DNA of 64,000 nucleotides from Pseudopyrenochaeta lycopersici (GCA_003313425.1 NHZP01000056.1:186001-250000); one strand, 5' to 3'; shown: positions 9,231 to 20,132, numbered from the stretch's first letter. The notes: generated by a model not told the origin, from the sequence alone. A program made the numbers and translations.

Positions 9231-12199
9231 CAGGCATGTAGGTAATAATTATGTTATATTATATAGTTATATTGTTAGATAACTACATAATACATAACTG
9301 TAACTGCCTCAGGCAGTTATGTTGCCTAAGTTATATAGTTATATAACTCTACAGTATCTTTTGGTGTTGCTGGCCGCTGCATGGAGATGTGAGGTGTCAA
9401 AGTTGCCAGGTAAATCAAGGACGCTCGAGCCCATTTTACCTACAAAAGGGGCTAGTTTTAAACATATTCCGTCTGTGCGCGCGTCGCTTGGGGACTCTAT
9501 GTCCCGTACCGACCCCTGAGCCCTGCCAAAAAGGTAACATCTGCACTCTGCCATCCACATCTTTTTGGTCCCTCCCTGCATTTTCAAATACACTATGGAT
9601 AGCACCCAAAGAACAACTAGGGCTTCTCGACGAGCCCAAGAAGAAGCCAGCGAAGAACTCTCAACGATCTCCGAGCTTGATTCGCGCGACTTTGACGACT
9701 TAACGCTTGCCCGCAAGGACACGCACCACCAAGCCGGTATACCACAAAAAAGGCGCCGGAGAGCACGGGAGGCAGATGAACTTTGGAGCTTTGCATTAGA
9801 TGAGCCTCCTGAAGGCAAACCACAGCGTGGCAACTCGAATCAAGAGATCTTTTACTGCAGGCGGTGTAGAAAGGGACTTACTAGTGCAACTGCCTTCCGC
9901 CTGCATCTCCGGACAACTCACGGCCTGCATATTTTATCGAATAAGAAACCAAAGGTGGAAGAGGAGTCGAATCGCCTCGCTGCTAGCTTTAACATCCAGC
10001 AACAGCGTGCAGAGAGTACAGCGGAGGCCCTAAAGGCTCGAGTTCTTCGCCATTCGGTGAACCAAGCTGACTGGCTAAACGTACTGGTTATGATGATAGT
10101 CAACCACAACCTCCCTCACACGATAGTCGAGTGGCCTGAGTTCCACCTCCTCATGAAGATATCAAATTACACACTGGTTGAGCGCGACGGTCCGGTTAAA
10201 AAGTCTCGCTGGTCTGTTAGAAAGCTGCTAGGAAAGACATATAAAGTTCAAAAGGAAGTTATTAAGCAAAAGCTTGCTGAATCGCTCTCTAAAATACACT
10301 TTACTACGGATATTTGGACCTCACCAAACAAGAGCCACTACCAGGCGATTACGGCTCACTTTGTGGACAAGCTAGGGAGGTTGCAGAAGGCTACATTAGC
10401 TCTTCGTGAGCACAAGGATGGTCATGGTGCTGATGAACAGGAGCAAATATTCTTTAAAGTCCTGCAAGAGTACGAGATTAACGAAGAACGGTTAGGTTAT
10501 ATTACTGGTAGGCATTAAATCTAATAATAAAACCCTTCGAAGTCTATTTAATGGCTAATTGCCTATATACAGGAGACAACCACGGTTCAAATGATAAGAT
10601 TTGCCGCCTTCTCGCTCGTCGCTTCCAACACTGGGGCGCTCAGCAACACCGAATTCGATGTATGGGTCATATTCTTAACTTGGCTTGCCAAGCCTTCCTC
10701 TTTACAAGGAATAAAGATGCGGTAGAGCTAGCTATTAAGGCAGCAGAGGAGCTTCGGCAAGAGGAAGAGAGGCTTGGACTTCACTCAGAGGACGAGTATG
10801 ATCAGAATGAGACTACTCAGGAAGAGTGGAGAAAGTTTGGTCCACTAGGAAAGATCCACAACGTCGCTGTATGGCTCCGTCGCTCACCATGTCGGTATCA
10901 AAGATTTGTTGAACTAGCTGGAAGAATCCTCCCCCGGGACAATGATACGCGCTGGAATTCATGGCTAACAATGTTGGAGGCGGCAATTCAACTAGAGAAC
11001 TACGTAAGAGTCTTTATTGATAAGAACTGGGATGATATGCAGAAGAACTTTATCGATCGCGATGAGTGGGAGAGCTCGAAGGAGACGAGGGATATTTTAA
11101 AGCCCTTTCGCGACACTACCGCCATTCTCGAACGGGATAATGCGACGCTCGATCAGGTGCTAGAGTCAATGGATTACCTTATCAGCCATATTAAAACGAA
11201 GCAGAGCGAGCATACCGCCGACACAAACCTCTCTGCATCGCTTTTGTCCATGTGGTTCGCATTTGACAAGTATTACAAACTTACCGATCGAACACCTGCA
11301 TACGCTGGCGCACTGCTTCTTAATCCTACCTTCCGGAGACGATATCTTGAGGATGAGTGGAAAGCTGTTGAAGAAGTTTACCCAGGTACGATGGATCGGG
11401 CAATTGACGCCGTACGGAGATTGTGGATGAAGGAATATAAGTTTGTGGCTATTCCATGTGAAGCTTCAACGCCAATTGACCCAGAGTCCATTACCAATGC
11501 CCTTGAACGACACCGATTTGAAAGGGAGATGGCTAGGTCTACATCATCAGATGAGTATAAGCAGTTTATTGAGGTGATTCTTATAGGATCTTGCTGCCTA
11601 CAACTTTTACTAACATCTTTCTCTTATAGGGCAACCCCATACCGAGTATTGCTGGCTCTGCCCTTGATTGGTGGCTCGAACCTACCCAGCGTAAGAACTT
11701 CCCACGCCTCTCACGCATGGCGATCGATCTCCTCTCTATCCCAGCGATGTCGGCCGAAAGCGAACGCGTATTCTCCGGAGCCAGGCGTACAATAACATGG
11801 GAGCGACACCAACTTGGCGCTGAGGTTGTTGAGCAGAGTGAGTGTTTGAAGAGCTGGATTAGATTAACAGCTAGGGACGGAAGGACAATGGCAGGTGATT
11901 TGGCTAGGGAGGTGCTGGAGGAGAGTAATGCAATGAGAGATGAAGCTACGGCGGCCGTGCCGGTGCTAGAAGGCCTCCTAAGTCTCTCTACATCGGCGGA
12001 GACTTCCTAATAAAGAAGTTTATATAAATATTGGCACCTATTTTGAGCTTCATGCATTCATCTCACTTTTTCGAAGGGCTTACTAATCCAGTCTTGGCAT
12101 TTTAGGTAACTATATAACATAATATAACTGCCCTCAAGCGGTTATTATATAACTGGAACTGCCCTTCCAATTATGTTATATAAGTTACCTACTACCCTG
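9231..12199 (+). mobile_element. hAT DNA transposon 2, apparently intact, inside the helicase gene
   Basis: A 2969-bp element bounded by perfect 8-bp duplications (GTATAGCG at 9223-9230 and 12200-12207). The inverted ends are CAGGCATGTAGGTAA on the left and CAGGGTAGTAGGTAA (reverse complement of the right end), with the CAGGG start common in hAT elements. Inside each end are further AT-rich inverted stretches built from TTATATAGTTATATAACT-like words and CTGCCTCAGGCAG/CTGCCCTCAAG motifs. The transposase gene is uninterrupted. Insertion near the 3' end of the RecQ gene shows it moved after the host element had settled here. Confidence 0.92.
9595..12010 (+). CDS. hAT transposase, intact three-exon gene
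   Basis: Exons 9595-10507, 10573-11573 and 11630-12010. Introns of 65 and 56 bp have GT/AG ends (the second with TACTAAC), and all phases fit, giving about 764 aa without internal stops. Domains in order: a C2H2/BED-type finger (FYCRRCRKGLTSATAFRLHL ... HGLH, about residues 84-110), and the hAT core with IHFTTDIWTSPNKSHYQAIT. Next come ITGDNHGSNDKI spanning the first splice, DNDTRWNSWL, and the dimerisation domain (MAIDLLSIPAMSAESERVFS, RRTITWER) in the last exon. The ATG at 9595 is chosen because it precedes the first conserved block. With matching duplications around the element, this is the best candidate for a recently active transposase in the window. Confidence 0.88.
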
Positions 12200-14383
12200 G
12201 TATAGCGAAGGCGCCCCGCGGCTAGTCTTTCGTATGTCAGGGCGGGTAGTGTTTGCTCTTGTAATATCTTGTAGTACAGTCGGACCAGGAGTCCTAGAAA
12301 TAGGCGTACCCTGTGAGGAAGAGAGCGGGGGTAGCAAGGAAGCGCTGGGTGCTGTAGTTGCTGGACAGGAATCTACCTGGACCGGTAATGCAGTTACTTG
12401 CCGCACCAGCGCAGTTACTCTATCCCCATATAGCCTATCCCAAGACCAGCCCATCCGGTCACCGCCGGCCACCCGATAATATGCTTCGCTGAACTTCGTC
12501 CGCCAGGCCAGGGATAGGACGCGCTCAGTAGGATCAGGACGTGCGGCAACTAGGATAGAGCATGTAACTTCGTTACCAAGCGTAAATGCTAGCTTCTCAA
12601 GCTCTCTTTCTATAGCAATACCCACGTCCTTGTTTTCTACCCTCTCATCGGCTGGTAGATCTTCTAGAACCACAGGAGAGTCTGCGCAACGCGAGCAGTT
12701 GTTGCAGGGTGCTGGCACATTATGATCATTCTCATACAGCCTCATAATCTCTCGCCAATGGCAGGAGTCTGGTGGATGCCTCCTAAGCCCCCGTTTCCGC
12801 TTCGAGCCAGGCGCGGGACTAGTAGATAGAGACGATTGAACCGAATAAGCGGACACCACTGACATGTCCGAATCTGAGCCATCAGACCCATACAATCTCT
12901 GACTTGCCTCTCGACGCGCCTCATCAACAACAGACGCAGCAGTCCGGACAGCCAACCGTGGGTACTTGGGTTGTCTTGTCTGGGACTGCCGTTCCCCGTA
13001 TACACAGGCATCTAGAGTCCAGAAAAAGACAGCGTCGTCTTGGTGTGTCTGACGATTTGCACGTCCAAGCTTCTGGAGGGCTTCATCAGTGTTACACTGC
13101 CCCCGCTGGACGACATATCGAACCCCAGCTGGGTTAACCCCTATAGCATATGCAACCGTGGCACAAAGTATTCGTATCTTTCCACTAGAGAATTGTTGCT
13201 CTATTGCCACACGGGACGTGTCCGTTAACTCGCCATGGTAGGTCGACACTGTACAGGGGCGGATTCGACGGCGAATTCGGACCTGGAGCCATAGCATGAT
13301 ATTGTCGCGTAGAGAGACACATTGTCGGATTTCTGGCTGGAAGATAATTATCTTAGGAATACGGCTCTCGACAGAGGCATCTATTTCTCCAGCATGGCTG
13401 AGGGCGGTATATATAAGGCGTTTGATAACACTGAGCGGCTCAGCAGTCGAGAAGATATTGAGGTAAACGTCGCGGCGGTAAATGTCGGCTCGTATTACAT
13501 GAATAGGATTCCTAAACCCAGCTTGATCCCTAATTGACTCCCAATGGACAGGCTGTAAAGTAGCGGTAGTGCCAAATAATCGAGTATGACAATCGAGCTG
13601 TTCCCGGAGCTTATAAAGTTGACCCATTGCTGGCCGGAAGGAACCTCCCCAGCTCGTACTCCCGCAGAGATGTAGCTCGTCTATCGCCACAAGATGAAGA
13701 CGTCTCCGGAAACCTGGATGCCGAATAACAGACGTAAATGTCCCATGGTCAATATAGCCACTATCAAACTTCTGGGTTCGCATACGACCAATTATATGGC
13801 GCTCAGACCTAGAACTTTGGTTGCCAGATGGCCTCCCCCTTGTATCCTTCCCTTTCCCATCTCTATTCTCCTCTACCAGGCCAGCTAGCGCAATCTCAGG
13901 GGAGAGCCATATATGGGTGTACTTCCCACAAGCAATATCATGGCGGTTTGAAGCTGTATTGGAGTCGCCGTTTAACACAAAACCACGATACTTTTTGGAG
14001 AGACAGTTTAAAGTAGTACTCTGATCATTCTCAATAGCCTTTAATGGACTTAGTATTAGTGTAATTGGTTGCGCAGATGGGTCTACAAGCTCATGGAACC
14101 CCGTTATAACCAGCGTCTTCCCAAATCCAGTTGAGGCTACTAAGACTACGTCCTCTCCGTTGTATAGTTCTGTGAGCGCCTCCTGTTGTTGGGGCCTTAG
14201 AGGATGCCCAACAATCACCTCCAGCCCTCGTAGACCATCATCCAACGTCCGTCCAGAGTTTGGTATATCAGGGGGGGAGGGCGGGGTGATCGCGGGGGTG
14301 GGCTCGACGGTCAAAGGGTCGACAGGATCGCTGAATATAGTAAAAGACAATGAATTATCATAATTTGAGGGCACTGAATCCAT
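12185..14383 (-). CDS. RecQ-like SF2 helicase of the DUF6589 element, C-terminus altered by hAT
   Basis: 732 codons reading leftward from the ATG at 14383. Superfamily 2 motifs in order: Q-motif-like LRPQQQEAL, Walker A VASTGFGKTL, Walker B AIDELHLCG, LFGTTATLQP (motif III), a second RecA domain with STYHGELTD, and ILCATVAYAIGVN (motif V). Motif VI is QKLGRANRQT. A cysteine cluster (CHWREIM ... CNNCSRC) sits where RecQ enzymes carry their zinc-binding subdomain. The final residues YQGSR and the stop come from the inverted end of the nested hAT. The original frame resumes across the insertion for about 18 more codons. It lies convergent to the DUF6589 gene with little space between, suggesting the helicase assists transposition, for example by unwinding the palindromic ends. 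That role is inferred. Confidence 0.85.
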   Translation of the reverse strand: MDSVPSNYDNSLSFTIFSDPVDPLTVEPTPAITPPSPPDIPNSGRTLDDGLRGLEVIVGHPLRPQQQEALTELYNGEDVVLVASTGFGKTLVITGFHELVDPSAQPITLILSPLKAIENDQSTTLNCLSKKYRGFVLNGDSNTASNRHDIACGKYTHIWLSPEIALAGLVEENRDGKGKDTRGRPSGNQSSRSERHIIGRMRTQKFDSGYIDHGTFTSVIRHPGFRRRLHLVAIDELHLCGSTSWGGSFRPAMGQLYKLREQLDCHTRLFGTTATLQPVHWESIRDQAGFRNPIHVIRADIYRRDVYLNIFSTAEPLSVIKRLIYTALSHAGEIDASVESRIPKIIIFQPEIRQCVSLRDNIMLWLQVRIRRRIRPCTVSTYHGELTDTSRVAIEQQFSSGKIRILCATVAYAIGVNPAGVRYVVQRGQCNTDEALQKLGRANRQTHQDDAVFFWTLDACVYGERQSQTRQPKYPRLAVRTAASVVDEARREASQRLYGSDGSDSDMSVVSAYSVQSSLSTSPAPGSKRKRGLRRHPPDSCHWREIMRLYENDHNVPAPCNNCSRCADSPVVLEDLPADERVENKDVGIAIERELEKLAFTLGNEVTCSILVAARPDPTERVLSLAWRTKFSEAYYRVAGGDRMGWSWDRLYGDRVTALVRQVTALPVQVDSCPATTAPSASLLPPLSSSQGTPISRTPGPTVLQDITRANTTRPDIRKTSRGAPSLYQGSR

Positions 14384-14471
14384 TTCAGAAGAGAAAACGC
14401 GTGAATTTTTGGTGTATTAGTGATCTATCGCGGTGTTGATTTTCGCGTCGTGTATCAACGCGTATTTTTGG

Positions 14472-14566
14472 CGGACCGGCTACTAGACCCTCCGGAGAGG
14501 AGAGTCCCGACTTGGCGCGTGCGCAGGGCCACTAACCCCTTCGGAGGGCAAGTGGCAACTAGACTA
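14472..14566 (-). repeat. Right inverted end of the DUF6589-RecQ element
   Basis: Partner of 5841-5935. The 25-bp inverted core is 14504-14528, flanked by palindrome arms CCCTCCG and CGGAGGG. Outside it, to about 14620, several short hairpins (GTCCG/CGGAC, GGACT/AGTCC) occur before the LTR begins. Confidence 0.65.
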
Positions 14567-14625
14567 CTAGTCCGAGGACGGACTGGGTCAGTCCAGCGCT
14601 GTAGGACGGACTGATTGGGGTCAGG

Positions 14626-14836
14626 TGTCAGGGTTCGGCTGCGATCTGGTTCAGCAGCGATTGCTCGAGTAACGAATAGCAATAGTATTAGCTTAGCTAG
14701 GGACGAGACTAGGTACAAGACGTAGCACGAAGAAGGAGAAAAGGGTTTCACGTCCGTGATCCCTTCAGGATCACGGTTCTGCGTTGATCCGCTCCGGATC
14801 GTCGTGTCCGTGCTCGTGTCGCGTGGTCCCGTGACA
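14626..14836 (-). repeat. 3' LTR of gypsy element
   Basis: 211 bp, TGTCAGGG...CCCGTGACA, with TG/CA-type ends. Nearly identical to 20133-20342; the clearest difference is one extra T at GCGATTGCTCGAG. Confidence 0.93.
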
Positions 14837-14855
14837 CTATTCCCCCCTGAAACAA

Positions 14856-16502
14856 TTAGGAGCTCCTGCGACGCCACAATTCCGATGGTGAAGGTTTCTC
14901 TGGGTGTTGAACGTGGAACTCATAAAGAGTTGCTTCAGAGCCTGGTATCAAATCCTTTTGTGGTCTCCAGGACGAGGGGGAGCCTTTCCAACTAACAAAA
15001 TATTCCAATCGTGTACGTCCCCGTCTGTTCTTGGTGATCCTCGAGTCGAGTATCTTCTTGATCATCCATTCCTTACCATTCCTATCTCGCTCCGTAACGA
15101 CGCGCGGAGGGGATTGCTGATGTTGCCCTGGTAACGGGTCCGTCGCGGCTGCTCGGAGCAGGTTTGTATGGAAGACGTTGTGGTTTTGCATAGATCGAGG
15201 AAGCTCCAGGCGGTAGGTTGTTGGGCTGATTACCTCAATAATACGGTACGGGCCAATGTATCTCTCAGAGAGCTTCTTGCTAGGTCGTTCCATCTTCAGG
15301 TTTCTTGTGTCTAGCCAAACTTTGTCGTCTTTCTTGAAAACAGGAGCGGGTGATCGAGACTTGTCCGCATTTTCGGCGTGCTGGGCTTGAGCCAGTCTCA
15401 TTTCAGCATGGAGGTAGTCCGTAAGTTCCTGCATGCTTTCAGCAAACTTATCCGCCGCTGCCATGTCAAGTTGATGTCGCGCGGGGAGTCGACATATCGC
15501 GCCAGGTGGTTCGTGGCCCATGCGCGGATGCTGTCCGTAAGCCGCAAAGAAGGGGGTAACACCAGTGGATTCGGAACAATGGTTGTTCGCAGCAAACTCC
15601 GCCATAGGGAGCCAATTCACCCAGTCGTTTTGAAGATAGTTCACGTAAGATCGAAGATACTGTTCGAGGATCTGATTTGAGTTTTCCGATTGACCATCTG
15701 TTTCGGGGTGGAAAGCTGTAGAGAGTTTTGTGATGATGCCCAGCCTTTGGCAGATTCGTTGCCATAGTTTTGAGGTGAATTGAGTGCCCCGATCAGACAC
15801 AATGGTCTTGGGCAGTCCATGATGTTTCCAGATATGATGGAGGAACAAACGAGCAACGTATTTCGCCTCTATAGATCCACATCCAATGAAATGTCGTTGT
15901 TTCGAAAGCCAGTCAGTTACTGCCATGATGTTTCGACAGACTTAGCCTGTCGTCTCCGATCTGCTCCTTGGGAGGTCGACGATGAAATCCACCGCAATGT
16001 GTTCCCACCTTCTTGTAGGGACCTGAAGCGGTTGTAATAGTCCCTGATACTGGAAGCGGGATGTCTTTGATCTTGAGCAGGTATAACAATTGCGCACATA
16101 CTGTCGTACCGTACGGCTCATGTTTGGCCACCAGTAGTTCCGCGCCAATAGTTCATACGTCTTAGCTCTACCCGGGTGTCCCGCTGCAACGCCGTCATGA
16201 CAGTGTTGTAGGAGTCGTAGACGCAGGGGTTCGTTGTCAGGAATGAATAAGCGGTCTCGGTAGTATACACGGCCCTCTCGCTCCACGCACTCTGCTAAGG
16301 GGATCTTCAAGGGGGCGAGCGCAGAAGGGAGACGGCGATCTCCACTCTGTATTGATGCTAGGATCTGTGATGGGATTGGGTCCTGTTCATAAGCTGTCAT
16401 GATGAGCGTGTCCAAGGTGGGCTGGTTGAGTGTTTCGCTATCCACCGTGTTTTGGTTTAAGACAAGTGGTTCCATTCCTGGGGATATATTGTGTGGTTTC
16501 AA
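14856..16502 (-). pseudogene. Integrase and chromodomain part of pol, with an in-frame TAA
   Basis: Continuation of pol reading leftward. It shows the zinc-binding HHCC region (H at LLQHCHDGVAAGHPGRA, then CYTCSRSK) and VDFIVDLPRSRSETTG. An in-frame TAA follows at 15942-15944, and the same frame continues as TDWLSKQRHFIGC. Catalytic-core landmarks after the stop are TIVSDRGTQF and FHPETDGQSEN, corresponding to the second Asp and Glu of D,D-35-E. A chromodomain closes the protein: KKILDSRI, LEYFVSWKG, SSWRPQKDL. Integrase joins cDNA to the chromosome; the chromodomain probably directs insertion to marked chromatin. CAA to TAA by one C-to-T change, consistent with RIP, would account for the stop. 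Confidence 0.88.
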
Positions 16503-16570
16503 GACCGTCTGATGCTGGTGACTATGTCGCTCATCGTTCTCGTTTTGTGGGAGATCTGAAGAGCGTCGCG

Positions 16571-18640
16571 TTAGAGCGTCCGGTTTCCCACCCTGAGCTC
16601 CTGGGCGGTAAGTGAGCCTGAAGTCGAACCGAGAGAGGTACTCGCTCCATCTAGCTTGCCGTCGATGAGGCGTTTCGTCGTCATAAAGTACTGGAGGTTC
16701 TTGTGGTCGCTCAGGACCTCTACCGGAAACCCGGCTCCCTCCAGCTCAGCTCGCCATTCTTCGAATGACCGTACGATCGCCATCAGCTCCTTGTCGTAAA
16801 TGTCGTAGTTGCATTCCGTCGGGGTCAACTTCCTAGAGAAGAAGGCTACGGGACGCAGAATTCCATTCTTATCCGGTTGGGATAGGCAGCCTGCATTCAC
16901 GTAATCTGATGAGTCACACTCAATTGTGCTAGGTTTTCCCGGATCAAAGTGTTGCAGGATGGGCGCCGTTGTGAATGCCTTCTTCAGTTCCTTAAAGGTC
17001 TGGGCGCATGCTTCACTCCAGACAAAGGTAGCCGATTTCTTAGTGAGTTTCGTAAGTGGTGCCGCCTTCTTCGCAAATCCTTGAATAAACCTCCGGTAGA
17101 AGTTAGCGAATCCTAAGAAACTCTGGACATCTTTAACGTTCCGAGGAGTCGCCCAGTTAACGACCGCCGAGATCTTTTCTGGGTCCATTCGTATCCCATT
17201 GGTGCCCACGATAAGGCCTAAGTATTTCACTTCTTGGACGTGAAATTCACACTTCACGATGTCGGCTTGGAGGCCAAAATCTCGGAGGCGTTCGAGTACT
17301 TGTCGGACATGTATCTTGTGTTCCTTCAGCGTTTTGCTATAGATCAATATGTCATCGAGGTAGGCCGTGCAGAAAATATCGAGGTAGTCTCTCAAGGCGT
17401 CGTTGATGTAATGCTGGAACGACGCGGGCCCGTTAGTGAGTCCAAATGGCATCACGAGGTATTCGAATAGCCCATATCGTGTGCGGAACGCTGTCTTCCA
17501 CTCCTCTCCTTTGGCAATGCGCAGCCTGTTGAATGCGGCAATGATATCCAGTTTCGTGTAGTATTTTGCTTTACACAATCGATCCAGTGTCTCCCGTATT
17601 AGAGGTATGGGGTAGCGGTTCTTCACCGTGATCGCGTTAAGGGCTCGATAATCCACACAGAAGCGGAGCCCACCTCCTGGTTTTCGGACAAACAGAACAG
17701 GGGACGCTGCAGGGGATGATGATGCCCGTATGAAACCCTTCCCAAGGTTCTCTTCTAGTTCCTTTCGTAGAACTTGTAGTTCTTCTCTTGACATGTCATA
17801 AAGCGGTCCAAAAGACGGTTCCGTGCCTTCTTTCAATCGTATCTTGTGGTCGTAAGGACGATGAGGTGGGAGTTTGTCTGCTTCCTGTTTGGAAAATACG
17901 TCAAGAAACTCATGGTATTCTGGCGGAAGCTTTGAGCGAGGATCTATCGCTATCTTCGGTGCGAGAGCTTTCTCAACATCTCTCAACGATGCAGCAAAGA
18001 TCTGGTATCTCGCTCGAACTTTGCGTGCGTGATCGGCTAGGTAGACGAAGGGGGCCGCGCCAATCATACAGACGTCTAGGACATCCGAGTTTCTTCCTAT
18101 GGGCTCTAGTCCTTGAATCTTCGTAGGTGAGGTTATGCCGCAATTCTGTTGACAGTAGTCTGACGCAAAGGTCAGCGTGTTGTGCTTCCATGAGATTGCG
18201 GAGTCGTGGAGCTGTAGCCATGGGATCCCGAGAACTATTGGTTGTTGGCCCAGTTTAGTGACAAAACAAGGGAGGATTTCCTTGTGGCCTTGAATTTCCA
18301 TGGCGAGTAGTACGAGGTGCGTTATACGGCCCGATATCGACTGGCGGCCGTCTACTACTTCCAACCGACGGGGTATCCGTAACTGTGAGAGAGGAAGGTT
18401 GTTTTCGTGCGCAAAGGACTGGTCTATAAATGCTATTCCGTTAGCTCCGCTATCTACGAGTGCGGTAGCTCGCAACTGCCCTTTCTCGGTTTGTACCGAG
18501 CAAGAGAGGACTAGGTGGCTACCACTAAGTCTCTTCTCCTCTGTAGAGCAAGCTGATATTGTCAGCGAATTGTCGTCCTCTTCTCGTTGTCCTAGACCGC
18601 GACTTGGGCCTAGGACTGCGCATTTCCCTCTACCACTGTC
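16571..18640 (-). pseudogene. Protease, reverse transcriptase and RNase H part of pol
   Basis: Reads leftward in the -1 frame relative to gag, overlapping the gag end. An aspartic protease motif ALVDSGANGIAF is followed by reverse transcriptase with RFCVDYRALNAITVKN, LDIIAAFNRL, MPFGLTNGPASFQ and the catalytic YLDD in FCTAYLDDILIYSK. RNase H follows with TIECDSSDYVNAG and SDHKNLQYFMTTKRL. After MTTKRL the frame breaks near 16664 by a single-base deletion, and the conserved RRQARWSEYLSRFDF continues in the next frame up to the integrase. No ATG begins this frame, so production probably depends on ribosomal frameshifting at 18622-18628. Confidence 0.9.
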
Positions 18641-20100
18641 TCATCGCCATCTGAGTCAAGAGTTGCCTTGCTCACGTTGTTCTGGGGTCTCGTTGGTAAT
18701 CGAGGCATCTCCTTCATTTGCGGATTTCCGCATTCATTAATTCTGTGTCCGTGTTCGCCACATTTATAACACCGTCCATGCTGGGCTAGCAGTGCACGTT
18801 CTGTTGCGTTTGGTCGATATCCGCCCAATCTACTGTTCGTGACCGTCGTCGTGCGTGTTGCTCGGGCTGGCTCGGCAGACCGGGTAGCGTTGAAACGGCC
18901 GAGCGTTCTCTTGTCATAATCTCGTAGCTGATGGTCAATTTCTCGGTAAAAGTCAACCAGGTCGTAATACTCGAGAGGTTTCTGTAATCCAATGACCTGG
19001 CGGGCTAATTCGTTGGAGATCGCATTCTCCAGAAGAGGGGCTAAAGCATCGTCAGAGTATCCAATCTCCGCCGCGCAGCGGGCGAAGTTGGCATAGAATT
19101 CATCAAACGTCTTCTTTCCCATGCGTAGGGTACGTAGTTCGTTTATAGCGCGGTTCCGTTTGTTCTTGTCGCCATAAATCTTTTCGAGGGTGCCGAGCAC
19201 GTCTTCTGCATTCTGGAAGGGCCGTACGTGGTCTGGTTGACAACGAGCCCTAATCTGTTGGTAAGCCTCTCCCTCCGTTCGGCTCTTGATGTAAGCGATG
19301 CGATGGTAGTCGGTAGGGTATTGGACAGCACTATTGTTGAGCTTATCTTGGACTTTGTCCTTCCAACTGTCGAACGCTGCCCGGTCTCCTGAAAATACAG
19401 GTGCGTCCGGGAATTTGGAGTTGTCGTGCAGTTGTCCTGCGACAGTCGCTGACGTTAGCCGGCTCGTCTGCCGCTGAGCCGCCTCGGGCGTGGCTCGCTG
19501 TGACATTGCTCCTGTAGCTTCTTCGCGGGGCGCTTGGTGTCTAGATTCTAAGTAGGCGATGATGGCTTTGTTTTGCTTGTGTTCCTTCTGCAATGCTGCT
19601 ATTTGCGCTCGCAACGCGGTATTCTCTTCTTCCATCGTCTGCCTATATATCGCTTCGCGCTCCTTTTCGTGACGTAGTGTACGGATCTTCCCATTTAAAC
19701 TCAATATCTCCTCTTGTGCGGTCAAATCTCCTAGGGATGCTGGGGTTTGCTGAGCTCGTTTATGCATTTCTAGGAACACGTCCCACCAAAACTCAGGGTG
19801 GCTCCTGATTCGGGTCCATGATTTATGGCTGTCCAGAGTTTGGGATCTTCGAAGAGGTCGCAAGGGGTGTTCGCGGCCAACATAGTCTACTGCGTCGATA
19901 ATCGTGTTCGATGGAGTTTTGGGATTTCCGTCTGGGGCAGGGTCGAGGACTTCTTCGTTGCTTGGCTCGTAATTGTCATCGTCATCCGAGATGTTGATCT
20001 CGGGCGTTAGGTGAAGTCTAGCGGGCTTTGATATGCGTTGGCTTCCTGGTCTGTGGTCGTCGTCATAGTCATTGTTATCGTAGTTGCCTTGGCTGGCCAT
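18610..20100 (-). CDS. Gag of the gypsy element
   Basis: 496 aa from the ATG at 20100, only 32 bp downstream of the 5' LTR. A coiled-coil-like region (about residues 130-185: EEILSLNGKIRTLRHEKE and following) precedes the retrotransposon Gag region (FDSWKDKVQDKLN ... NKRNRAINELRTLRMGKKTF). Near the C-terminus is a CCHC zinc knuckle, CYKCGEHGHRINEC. Gag packages the RNA in cytoplasmic particles. The frame is intact. Its end contains the heptamer GGGAAAT in the phase required for -1 slippage. Confidence 0.9.
   Translation of the reverse strand: MASQGNYDNNDYDDDHRPGSQRISKPARLHLTPEINISDDDDNYEPSNEEVLDPAPDGNPKTPSNTIIDAVDYVGREHPLRPLRRSQTLDSHKSWTRIRSHPEFWWDVFLEMHKRAQQTPASLGDLTAQEEILSLNGKIRTLRHEKEREAIYRQTMEEENTALRAQIAALQKEHKQNKAIIAYLESRHQAPREEATGAMSQRATPEAAQRQTSRLTSATVAGQLHDNSKFPDAPVFSGDRAAFDSWKDKVQDKLNNSAVQYPTDYHRIAYIKSRTEGEAYQQIRARCQPDHVRPFQNAEDVLGTLEKIYGDKNKRNRAINELRTLRMGKKTFDEFYANFARCAAEIGYSDDALAPLLENAISNELARQVIGLQKPLEYYDLVDFYREIDHQLRDYDKRTLGRFNATRSAEPARATRTTTVTNSRLGGYRPNATERALLAQHGRCYKCGEHGHRINECGNPQMKEMPRLPTRPQNNVSKATLDSDGDETVVEGNAQS
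18622..18628 (-). promoter_or_regulatory. Putative -1 ribosomal frameshift site (GGGAAAT) joining gag to pol
   Basis: On the minus strand the codons GAG GGA AAT contain G GGA AAT, an X XXY YYZ slippery heptamer, four codons before the gag stop at 18610-18612. Slipping back one base enters the pol frame, which is open from here to the protease. Position and phase are seen directly; use in vivo is inferred. Confidence 0.6.
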
Positions 20101-20132
20101 GCCGGCAAGGTGTTTTGGTTGGTGCTACGTAA

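Larger units (their letters stand above)
5841..14566. mobile_element. Two-gene DUF6589-RecQ mobile element (carries a nested hAT)
   Basis: Two convergent genes, a DUF6589 protein (plus strand) and a RecQ-like helicase (minus strand), fill almost the whole space between two inverted ends. The ends share a perfect 25-bp inverted core (5880-5904 and 14504-14528, centred on GCGCACGCGCCAAGTCGGGAC read left to right on the left copy). They also share further imperfect matches: GCCGGTCC on the inner side, and TAGTCT followed by GT on the outer side. Each end is also a nested palindrome: ACGTTCCC/GGGAACGT arms on the left, CCCTCCG/CGGAGGG on the right. Without the 2969-bp hAT at 9231-12199 and its duplicated target the element is about 5.7 kb. 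I cannot identify a target-site duplication, so the outer limits are approximate. The mobile status is inferred from the ends and gene content. Confidence 0.7.
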
